A DNA stretch of 11,604 nucleotides from positions 1 through 11,604 of the forward strand of contig JAAXJP010000523.1 of assembly GCA_012269805.1 (NCBI GenBank), written 5' to 3'. This document shows, one piece after another, positions 5,865-11,604 of this stretch. The DNA is from Rubrivirga sp. Its GTDB lineage: Bacteria > Bacteroidota > Rhodothermia > Rhodothermales > Rubricoccaceae. How positions within the stretch are numbered: position 1 is the stretch's first letter; each line of letters begins with the position of its first letter. The position numbers and the translations under genes were made by a program. Below the pieces are notes generated by a model. It saw nothing but the letters and a program-made list of their open reading frames with translations. It had not been told where the DNA came from and searched no databases.

Positions 5865-8423
5865 ATGAGCATGGACTCCGACCGCTGGGCCCGCGTCGAG
5901 GCCCTCTTCGACGCCGCCCTCGCCCTCCCGCCGGCCGACCGCGACGCCTTCCTCGACCGCGAGACCGCCGCCGACGCGGCCCTCCGCGACGAGGTCGCCG
6001 CCCTTCTCGAGGCCGACGCCGAGGCCGGCGCCTTCTTCGACCGGGCCGCCCGCGACGTCGCCGCGCGCGGCCTCGGCCCGGGCGCCCGCGTCGGGCCGTA
6101 CCGCCTGACGGGCGTGCTCGGCGAGGGCGGCATGGGGACCGTCTACCGCGCCGAGCGGGCCGACGGCGCCTTCGAGCGGGCGCTCGCGCTGAAGGTGCTC
6201 CGGGCCGGCCGCGGCGACGTCCGCCGGTTCCTCGCCGAGCGCCGCGTGCTGGCCCGGCTCGACCACCCCGGCATCGCGCGGCTCTACGACGGCGGTCTGA
6301 CCGACGAGGGCCGGCCGTACTTCGCGATGGAACTCGTGGAGGGCGAGCCGATCACGGACCACTGCGCTCGCCTCGGGCTCGGCGTGGACGCCCGCCTCGC
6401 CCTCTTCGGCCAGGTCTGCGAGGCCGTCGCCTACGCCCACCGCCAGCTCGTGGTCCACCGCGACCTCAAGCCGTCGAACGTGTTCGTGACGGCGACGCCG
6501 GAGGGGCCGCGGGTCAAGCTCCTCGACTTCGGCATCGCCAAGGTCCTCGACGACGCCGAGGCGGACCTCACGGTCGGCGCGGTGCCGCGGACGCCGGCCT
6601 ACGCGGCGCCCGAGCAGGTCCGCGGCGAGCCGCCGACGACGGCGACCGACGTGTACGCGCTCGGGGTGCTGCTCTACGAGCTCCTCACGGGCCGCCGTCC
6701 GTACCGGCTCCCCGAGCGTGCCCGCGCGGCCGTCGAGCGGGCCGTGCTCGAGACCGAGCCGACGGTGCCGTCGGCAGCCGTGACCGAGACCGAGGACGCG
6801 ACGAACACGACGCCGCCCGCCCCGCCCGTACGCCTCGCGCGTCGGCTGGCGGGCGACCTCGATCAGATCGTGCTGAAGGCACTCCGGAAGGTGCCCGACG
6901 CCCGGTACGCCACGGCCGACGCCTTCGCCCGCGACGTCGAGCGCCACCTCGCGGGGGAGCCCGTCGAGGCCCGGCCGCCGAGCGCGGCCTACCGGCTGCG
7001 CCGGTTCGTCCAGAGGCGCCGCGGGGCCGTCGCCGCCGCCGCGCTCGGCCTCGCGCTCGTCGTCGGGTGGGCCGCGACGGCGACGCTCCAGGCCCGTCGC
7101 GTGGCCGCCGAGCGCGATCGCGCCGAGGCGCTCAACCGCGTGCTCGTCGACCTGTTCGAGGGCGTCGACCCGACGCTCGGCGGGGACCGCGAGCTCACGG
7201 TCTCCCGATTCCTCGCGTCCGCCACCGACCGGGTCCGGCTCGACCTCGCCGCCCGCCCGGCGCTCCGGGCCGAGCTCCTGTCCGTCCTCGCCGCGTCCCA
7301 CCTCGGGCTGGGCGACCACGTCGCCGCGGACTCCGTCGCGGCCCTCGCCGCCGAGGCCGCCCGCAGTCTCCCGCCAGGCCACCGCGCGCGGACGCTCGCC
7401 CGCTCCTGGCACGCCTGGACCCGCACCTACCACGGCGACTACGAGACGGCGGAGCGGACCTACCGCCAGCTCCTCACCGAGGCGGACGCGGCCGACCTCC
7501 CCGACGTCCAGAGCGACTTCGCCGTCGTGCTCGGGGAGATGGGCGAGGCGGATGCGTCGCGCGCGATGTTCGTCCGGGCCGTCGACGCGTTCCGCGCGCT
7601 CGCCCGCCGCGACCCCGAGCGCCGACGCGACTTGGCCTCGGCGCTCGACGGCCTCTCGTCGTCTTACGCCGACGAGTGGACGGCCGAGGGCGCCGACCGC
7701 GCGTGGGCGCTTCAGGAGGAGGCCGTCCGGATCAAGGCCGGCGTATGGGGCCCACGCCACCCGCAGACCGCCGAGGCCCTCAGCGAGCTGGCCGGCCTCG
7801 CCGCCACGCGCGGCGACCTCGCCACGGCCGACTCGCTCTTCGACCGGTCGGTCGGAATCCTGGAAGGGGCGTACGGGGCCGAGCACCCGACGGTGGCGAC
7901 GGTCCTCAACAACTGGGCGCTCGCGCGGATGAACGGGGGCGACTTGGGCGGAGCCGACCCGCTCTACCGCCGCGCGCTGGCGGTCCGCGAGATGGTCTAC
8001 GGTGCCGACCACTCCGAGACGGTCGGGGCCGTCCAGAACCTCGCCGCGCTCTACGGCCGGACGCCGGGCCGCGCGGCCGACGCCTTCCGCCTCTACGACC
8101 GCGCCGAGGCCGGGTACGCCGCCGCCCTGCCTGAGGGCCACTACCTCCGCGCGTTCCCCGTCGCCGGCCGGGCCGCGCTCCTCCAGCGCACCGGCCGGGC
8201 CGCCGAGGCCGTCCGCGAGGCCCGCCGCGCCGTCGCCCTCCTCACCGACGCGCTCGGGGCCGAGCACGCCGCGACGGCCCAGGTCCGCGGCACGCTCGGC
8301 CTCGCGCTCGCCGACGCCGGCCGCGGTGCCGAGGCCGCGCCCCACCTCCGCGCCGCCCTGGCGGCCGACCCCAACGACGACGACCGCCAGCGGGTCGAGG
8401 CCGCCCTCGCTGCGGCCCGGTGA
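5865..8423 (+). CDS. Membrane Ser/Thr protein kinase with C-terminal TPR domain, 852 aa
   Basis: ATG 5865 starts a short helical N-terminal domain (about 6-60) common in this kinase class. A complete Hanks-type kinase domain follows (about 79-365). It has the glycine loop GEGGMGTVY (86-94), Lys110 in ALKVL, HRDLKPSN (198-205), DFG (221-223) and AAPE (247-250), so it should be active. A basic stretch FVQRRR precedes one membrane helix (about 387-408). This places the kinase inside and residues 409-852 outside the cytoplasmic membrane. That outer part is TPR-like. His632, 674, 716, 759 and 801 recur every 42-43 residues, the first three in YG/WG-xxH contexts typical of TPR_10/TPR_12 repeats. 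The TPR part probably senses a ligand or partner. The gene is co-directional with and 32 bases from the sigma factor, its likely phosphorylation target. It ends just before a strong hairpin. Confidence 0.95.
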   Translation: MSMDSDRWARVEALFDAALALPPADRDAFLDRETAADAALRDEVAALLEADAEAGAFFDRAARDVAARGLGPGARVGPYRLTGVLGEGGMGTVYRAERADGAFERALALKVLRAGRGDVRRFLAERRVLARLDHPGIARLYDGGLTDEGRPYFAMELVEGEPITDHCARLGLGVDARLALFGQVCEAVAYAHRQLVVHRDLKPSNVFVTATPEGPRVKLLDFGIAKVLDDAEADLTVGAVPRTPAYAAPEQVRGEPPTTATDVYALGVLLYELLTGRRPYRLPERARAAVERAVLETEPTVPSAAVTETEDATNTTPPAPPVRLARRLAGDLDQIVLKALRKVPDARYATADAFARDVERHLAGEPVEARPPSAAYRLRRFVQRRRGAVAAAALGLALVVGWAATATLQARRVAAERDRAEALNRVLVDLFEGVDPTLGGDRELTVSRFLASATDRVRLDLAARPALRAELLSVLAASHLGLGDHVAADSVAALAAEAARSLPPGHRARTLARSWHAWTRTYHGDYETAERTYRQLLTEADAADLPDVQSDFAVVLGEMGEADASRAMFVRAVDAFRALARRDPERRRDLASALDGLSSSYADEWTAEGADRAWALQEEAVRIKAGVWGPRHPQTAEALSELAGLAATRGDLATADSLFDRSVGILEGAYGAEHPTVATVLNNWALARMNGGDLGGADPLYRRALAVREMVYGADHSETVGAVQNLAALYGRTPGRAADAFRLYDRAEAGYAAALPEGHYLRAFPVAGRAALLQRTGRAAEAVREARRAVALLTDALGAEHAATAQVRGTLGLALADAGRGAEAAPHLRAALAADPNDDDRQRVEAALAAAR

Positions 8424-8427
8424 CCCA

Positions 8428-8475
8428 GCCTCGTCCGCCTCGGGGGTGCCACGGGAGCGCCGAGGCGGACGGGGC
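8428..8475. terminator. Bidirectional terminator-like hairpin between convergent genes
   Basis: CGTCCGCCTCGG (8432-8443) pairs perfectly with CCGAGGCGGACG (8460-8471). With one G-T pair the stem extends to 8428/8475, about 16 bp in all. The loop is 16 bases. The hairpin fills the 62-base gap between the kinase stop (8423) and the minus-strand stop at 8486, so it could end transcription from both sides. There is no T-run. It shares the CCGCCTCG core of the hairpin at 842-863. Confidence 0.7.
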
Positions 8476-8485
8476 CACGGCGCGC

Positions 8486-10558
8486 CTACTCCCGGCGTAC
8501 CTCCGCCAGGCGGCTCGTCGTAGCCGCCTCGCCCGTGCCGGTCGTCGTCTGGACGGCGCCCCAGCCTGGCGCGTACCAGACGGTGAACGGCGTCGGCTCG
8601 GGCTCGCCGCTGCCGAGCAGGCTCAGCAGGCCGCTGGCCGTGCCGCGGACGCTGCTGTCGGTCGGCATCCCCGCGTCGCGGAGGACGTCCTGCACCTGCC
8701 GGTCGAGGTCCCCGTCGAAGACCGCGCCCTCGGCCTCGAGCGCCGTCAGGAGCCCGTCCTCGAACCGGACGCTCCCGGTCGCCGAGCCCTCGACGACCCA
8801 GACGTCGAGGTGGCCGGCGCCGGGGACGGAGACGCGGTCCCGGCCCGTCACCCGGAGGTCGTGGAGGATCGTCCCCGACCGGAGCGCGGCGTCGCCCCCG
8901 ATCTCGAACTCGGTCGCGTGCGCGACGGGGCGGAGCACGTCGCCGACGGCCACATCGGTGGGGAGGCGGAGGCGCGGGCCGAGGAGCGTCGAGCCGAGCG
9001 GCCCCGCGGCCGTGGCGAGGGCCTCGTTCGAGAAGGCGAGGTCGGTCAGGGCCAGCCGGTGCGTGCCGCACGTCAGCCGCGCCTCGAAGTCGGACGTGAC
9101 GGTCAGGCCGGCCGAGAGCGAGACGGAGCCCTCGACGCGGTTGACGGTGGAGCGGCCCCGGCCCGCCACCTCGGCCACGTCGAAGGTCACGCGCGCCACC
9201 TCGCCCCGCGCGCCCGTCTGCGGGTTCGGCCCCTCGACGGCGTAGACGACGCCGCGCGCGTCGCCCGGCAGCGCGCACTGCGGCTCGACCTGGACCTCGA
9301 CCGTGTAGCTCTCGGGGGCGGTGACCGAGGGGCGTTCCGGGTGCGCGTTCGCGATCGAGATCACGATCTCGCACGTCTCGTCGTCGGGCGAGCAGACGTC
9401 CGACGAGTCGGTGAACCGTTCGAGCCGGCCGGTCCGCCGGTTCCGCCGGCCGTAGTTCAGCCCCACGCCGCCCGGGCCGCGGTACGAGACCGTGAGGCCC
9501 TCAGCGGCCGAGTCGACGAACACCCGGATCAGGGCAAGCCCGTCGAGCCCGGGGATCTCGACCGGGATGCGGACTGCGCCGAGCGGCGGGTGGGCGGTCA
9601 CCTGCCGCGTCTCCGTTTCGCCGGGCCGGACCGTCAGCGTCGGCTGGCGCGGCGCCGTCTCCAGCCACTGGAGGTTGGCGATGGTCAAGGCGTACGCCTG
9701 GCTCAGGCCGCTCTCGTGGTCGCCCAGGGACAGGCCCACGTCGTCTCGCCGCAGGATCTGGTCGACGGCGACGAGGTAGGCCTCGGTCCCGGCGCCCGAG
9801 CCGATCGCCCCGAGCTCCTCGAACAGGGGCCGGGCGAACGCGAAGCCGTCGTCGGTGCCGGTCCGACGGTCGGAGAGGAAGGCGACGTGGGTCCAGAACG
9901 GGCCGGCCCCCGCCGCTTCGATCTGTGGCAGCGAGACCCCGAAGGCCGGCTCGATGGGGACCTCCTCCTGATGGCGGGTCCGGAGCCACCATCGGGCGAA
10001 CCCGTCGTCGATCGCCCGGTCGATCCAGCAGGCCGTCGGGCACGCCTCGAACGGTGGGTCCCAGTAGGCGGAGTACACCGCTTCCATGAGGAGGCTGTAC
10101 ACGCCGGCCCGGTCCGTCGCGCTGGCCGTGCCCGCGGCCACGTCCGAGCGGACGAACAGGCGGAGGGGGCGGTCGACGCCCTCGCTCGCCGGGACCGCGA
10201 AGACCGGGGCGTCGGTGTCGTAGCACCTCTCGCCCACACACGGCGTGGCCCCCTGCGCGTAGACGTCCACCGCGAAGCGGCCCTGGACCCGGCGCAGCAG
10301 GGGCTCGCGGAAGCGGTGCGTCCGGAACCACCGCGTCACCGCGGTCAGCTCGGCTCCGAACGCCTCGAGCGCGCTGGGGGCCAGACGTACCGTCTCGCCG
10401 CCGTCGGTGCGGTCCCAGACGCACCCGGGGGCGTCGGCGTCGAGCTCGAACGGACCGGCGTCCCAGGGGGGCGGGCTACAGACGATGGCCCACTGGGGCT
10501 GCGCGGCCGCCGGAGGCGCGGTGAGGAGCAGGAGCGCGAGGGGCAGGAGGCGAGGCAT
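8486..10558 (-). CDS. Secreted HEVYH-protein paralogue lacking the zinc site, TapB/DUF3108-like C-terminus, 690 aa
   Basis: ATG 10558 opens a signal peptide (MPRLLPLALLLLTAPPAAA, cleavage near A19/Q20). A GTG at 10630 would add 24 residues and lies in the palindromic region, so it is rejected. The N-terminal 430 residues run collinear with the HEVYH protein at 1296-3725. Shared landmarks are RWFRTHRFREPL (76-87) against TWFQSLGFAPPL, and EIVISIANA (397-405) against EYLVRVANV. PESYTVEVQVEP (415-426) likewise matches PAEFSLRVEVDG. Where the relative has HEVYH, this protein has MEAVY (158-162), and the downstream Glu appears as Asp185 in IDDGFARWW. It is therefore probably not a zinc peptidase. 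Residues about 545-690 resemble TapB/DUF3108-like beta-sandwich domains (RVSVPGAGHLDVWVVEG, then WYAPGWGAV at 661-669). The role is unknown; a binding or scaffold function outside the cytoplasm is plausible. It is divergent from the small lipoprotein gene. Confidence 0.78.
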   Translation of the reverse strand: MPRLLPLALLLLTAPPAAAQPQWAIVCSPPPWDAGPFELDADAPGCVWDRTDGGETVRLAPSALEAFGAELTAVTRWFRTHRFREPLLRRVQGRFAVDVYAQGATPCVGERCYDTDAPVFAVPASEGVDRPLRLFVRSDVAAGTASATDRAGVYSLLMEAVYSAYWDPPFEACPTACWIDRAIDDGFARWWLRTRHQEEVPIEPAFGVSLPQIEAAGAGPFWTHVAFLSDRRTGTDDGFAFARPLFEELGAIGSGAGTEAYLVAVDQILRRDDVGLSLGDHESGLSQAYALTIANLQWLETAPRQPTLTVRPGETETRQVTAHPPLGAVRIPVEIPGLDGLALIRVFVDSAAEGLTVSYRGPGGVGLNYGRRNRRTGRLERFTDSSDVCSPDDETCEIVISIANAHPERPSVTAPESYTVEVQVEPQCALPGDARGVVYAVEGPNPQTGARGEVARVTFDVAEVAGRGRSTVNRVEGSVSLSAGLTVTSDFEARLTCGTHRLALTDLAFSNEALATAAGPLGSTLLGPRLRLPTDVAVGDVLRPVAHATEFEIGGDAALRSGTILHDLRVTGRDRVSVPGAGHLDVWVVEGSATGSVRFEDGLLTALEAEGAVFDGDLDRQVQDVLRDAGMPTDSSVRGTASGLLSLLGSGEPEPTPFTVWYAPGWGAVQTTTGTGEAATTSRLAEVRRE

Positions 10559-10599
10559 GGGCGCGGGGTCGGGGGAGGTGGAGGTCGCCGGCTCGAGGT

Positions 10600-10694
10600 C
10601 ATCACGCAGGAGGGCCCGCATCCGGATCACCGGGCGGGCCGTCCTGTCCCGCGGAGGGCCCGCGTGATCCCGACTCGGCGGGCGCTGCGTGATG
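10600..10694. promoter_or_regulatory. Nested dyad between divergent genes (operator-like or cruciform)
   Basis: Three inverted repeats are stacked. CATCACGCAG (10600-10609) pairs with CTGCGTGATG (10685-10694), GGATCAC (10624-10630) with GTGATCC (10664-10670), and GCGGGCC (10634-10640) with GGCCCGC (10657-10663). The outer two share exactly the same centre (10647). The result is four GTGAT half-sites: two pointing left and two pointing right, each pair 25 bases apart. A direct repeat GGAGGGCCCGC (10609-10619, 10653-10663) is superimposed. The element fills most of the 161-base gap between the starts at 10558 and 10720. The position suggests an operator serving both promoters, but no regulator is identified. 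Confidence 0.55.
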
Positions 10695-10719
10695 GGGGAG
10701 AACCCCTCCTCTTCCCGCC

Positions 10720-11181
10720 ATGCGCACGCGCACGCTTCTCGCCGTCCTCCTCATCACCGCCGCCGGCTGCTCGCAGGCCGAACGCCTCGCCCGCGACGCC
10801 ATGGACGGCGTGGGCTCGTCGGGCTCCCCCCGCTCAGCCGATGGCTGGCCACCCGCCGCCTACAGCTCGCCCATCGACGCGACCGGGACCTGGGACACGT
10901 CGTGGGGCGCCATGAGTCTCGTCCAGGACGAGGACGGCCGTGTCACCGGGACCTACGAGGGCGGCGACAGCACGATCGACGCCGTCAACGAAGGCAACGT
11001 GATCCGCGGGTACTGGACCGAGCCGACGTCGACCCGAAACTGCGGGACGACCCGAAACGGGACGCCGTACTGGGGCCGTGTCACGTTCGTCCTCGTGGGT
11101 CCGAGCCGGTGGTCCGGCCGGTACACCTACTGCGACGCCACGCCCGGCAGCGCCGACGCCTCCTGGGACGGGGCTCGCTAG
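10720..11181 (+). CDS. Small lipoprotein with lipocalin-like beta domain, 153 aa
   Basis: ATG 10720 begins MRTRTLLAVLLITAAGC, a lipoprotein signal with lipobox TAAGC and Cys17 as the lipid site. After a Gly/Ser/Pro-rich linker (about 30-52) comes a compact beta-rich domain (54-150). It begins ATGTWDTSWGAMSLVQDEDG and contains VTGTYEG, IRGYW and WSGRYTY. This alternating G-T-W / V-T-G-T-Y pattern is common in small lipocalin-like barrels of unknown role in bacterial secreted proteins. Cys108 and Cys138 could form a disulfide. The protein is probably anchored in the cell envelope. Its gene shares a palindromic upstream region with the divergent gene at 8486-10558. It ends at TAG 11179-11181, inside a CTAG shared with the stop of the opposing decayed gene. 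Confidence 0.82.
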   Translation: MRTRTLLAVLLITAAGCSQAERLARDAMDGVGSSGSPRSADGWPPAAYSSPIDATGTWDTSWGAMSLVQDEDGRVTGTYEGGDSTIDAVNEGNVIRGYWTEPTSTRNCGTTRNGTPYWGRVTFVLVGPSRWSGRYTYCDATPGSADASWDGAR

Positions 11182-11201
11182 ACCCTTCTGGCCCGACGAC
11201 A

Positions 11202-11231
11202 CCGTGCGCGAAGCGAGCCCTTCGCGCGCGG
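11202..11231 (+). terminator. Terminator-like hairpin after the small lipoprotein gene
   Basis: CCGTGCGCGAAG (11202-11213) and CTTCGCGCGCGG (11220-11231) form a 12-bp stem with one T-G pair and a 6-base loop, 20 bases after the lipoprotein stop. No T-run follows. The sequence is unrelated to the CCGCCTCG hairpins. Confidence 0.6.
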
Positions 11232-11243
11232 CGACGCTCCCCT

Positions 11244-11277
11244 CCGCCTCGGTGCGCTCGCGGAGGGACCGAGGCGG
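11244..11277. terminator. Second hairpin in the convergent gap, CCGCCTCG type
   Basis: CCGCCTCGGT (11244-11253) pairs with ACCGAGGCGG (11268-11277) over a 14-base loop. An overlapping alternative stem, CCCTCCG (11240-11246) with CGGAGGG (11261-11267), cannot form at the same time. The hairpin could end transcription entering from the minus strand as well as back up the one at 11202-11231. It lies inside the nonsense C-terminal extension of the minus-strand open frame. That supports the view that the extension is not real protein. Confidence 0.5.
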
Positions 11278-11501
11278 GCCGGCTCACCCGGCGCGTCGGC
11301 CCCGCGTATGCAGTCGCGCCCGCTCGGCGCCGCGACCCCGCCGACGGCGTAGATGGCGACCATCGCGTCGACGTCGCCTCGGACGAAGGCGGCCGAGAAC
11401 GCGCGCGACTGGGCGAGGATGGCTGCGACGTCCTCGGCGGGGCCGCTGGTGACGGGCTGCGCACGTGCCGGGAGGGCGAACGCTGCGAGGGCGAGGCGCA
11501 T

Positions 11502-11604
11502 GACGGAGGAGGGGAGAGGGCGCCAGGGCACGACGCCGAGTTCCGCGCATCCTTCGCACACGCGACGCGCAGGTGTCGCTCCGGAGCGAGATCATCGCGC
11601 ACGC
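11502..11604. other. Upstream region of the truncated NTF2-like gene
   Basis: No supportable gene is seen here. It holds the upstream region of the minus-strand gene and a perfect 14-bp palindrome, TCGCTCCGGAGCGA (11576-11589), about 75 bases before its ATG. No clear promoter boxes are visible. Confidence 0.3.

Larger units (their letters stand above)
11178..11501 (-). pseudogene. Truncated secreted NTF2/SnoaL-like (DUF4440-type) gene
   Basis: ATG 11501 opens a short signal peptide (MRLALAAFALPARA, cleavage before Q15). Residues 24-70 follow, including AQSRAFSAAFVRGDVDAMVA and IYAVGGVAAPSGRDCIRG. This matches the first helix and strand of NTF2-like proteins of the SnoaL/DUF4440 kind, in which YxxDGxxxPPG-type motifs follow VRGD. 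Such domains normally need about 120-140 residues. Here likeness stops near residue 70 (about 11292), and the last 37 residues are Arg/Pro-rich and encoded by the terminator hairpins. The rest of the fold is missing, so the gene is probably a decayed remnant or carries a frameshift. A TGA in another frame at 11284-11286 would end it there. Its stop overlaps the lipoprotein stop. The signal peptide is also unusually short. Confidence 0.6.

Noticed and set aside
5757..9374. Very long minus-strand open frame antisense to the kinase
   Set aside because: The kinase on the other strand has every catalytic motif. The antisense translation is Arg/Gly/Glu-rich without motifs.
8420..10915. Long plus-strand open frame antisense to the pseudo-peptidase gene
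   Set aside because: It is low-complexity translation, and it starts inside the kinase stop region and runs through the palindromic gap. The minus strand has a signal peptide and recognisable domains.
11576..11589. Perfect 14-bp palindrome TCGCTCCGGAGCGA as an operator
   Set aside because: About one such palindrome is expected by chance in a window of this size and composition. There is no second copy.
1..11604. CRISPR array, tRNA/rRNA, insertion sequence or prophage genes
   Set aside because: I saw no regularly spaced repeats, no tRNA-like cloverleaf, and no transposase, integrase or phage motifs in any convincing frame.

Overview
The window is about 11.6 kb of very GC-rich, densely coding DNA. 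It has no tRNA, rRNA, CRISPR array or recognisable mobile element. Three things suggest a halophilic or marine member of the Rhodothermota (Rubrivirga/Rubricoccus-like), although Gemmatimonadota-type or other GC-rich relatives cannot be excluded. These are the GC-rich, acidic proteins, the absence of clear Shine-Dalgarno sequences before most starts, and a PF07638-type ECF sigma factor followed by a TPR-bearing Ser/Thr kinase. The taxonomic call is inference.

Layout, left to right. (1) The 3' end of a secreted M15-type peptidase (to 830, +) carries an EF-hand/dockerin-like loop inside its catalytic domain. (2) A small uncharacterised protein follows (916-1227, +). (3) Converging on it is a large secreted protein with an HEVYH zinc-peptidase signature (1296-3725, -). 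(4) An OmpA-family lipoprotein with a lectin-like central domain lies upstream of that on the same strand (3810-5093, -). (5) Divergently transcribed from the lipoprotein is a two-gene unit, an ECF sigma factor (5200-5832, +) and a membrane Ser/Thr kinase with a C-terminal TPR domain (5865-8423, +). (6) Converging on the kinase is a second large secreted protein (8486-10558, -). It looks like a diverged paralogue of the HEVYH protein that has lost both histidines, and it has a TapB/DUF3108-like C-terminus. (7) Across a palindromic intergenic region is a small lipoprotein (10720-11181, +). (8) The last gene, on the minus strand, is a truncated NTF2-like secreted protein (11178-11501) that looks decayed.

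Almost every product is predicted to be exported: secreted, lipoprotein or membrane-bound. The one regulatory pair sits in the middle. The sigma factor has Thr/Asn where most ECF factors have acidic residues in region 2.2, and its neighbour is a kinase with all catalytic residues. That is the arrangement expected for a sigma factor switched on by phosphorylation. Whether it controls the flanking envelope genes is a testable guess.

The transcription units end in long GC hairpins without T-tracts. Three of these share a CCGCCTCG/CGAGGCGG core. The most unusual non-coding structure is a roughly 95-bp nested dyad between the divergent genes at 10558 and 10720.
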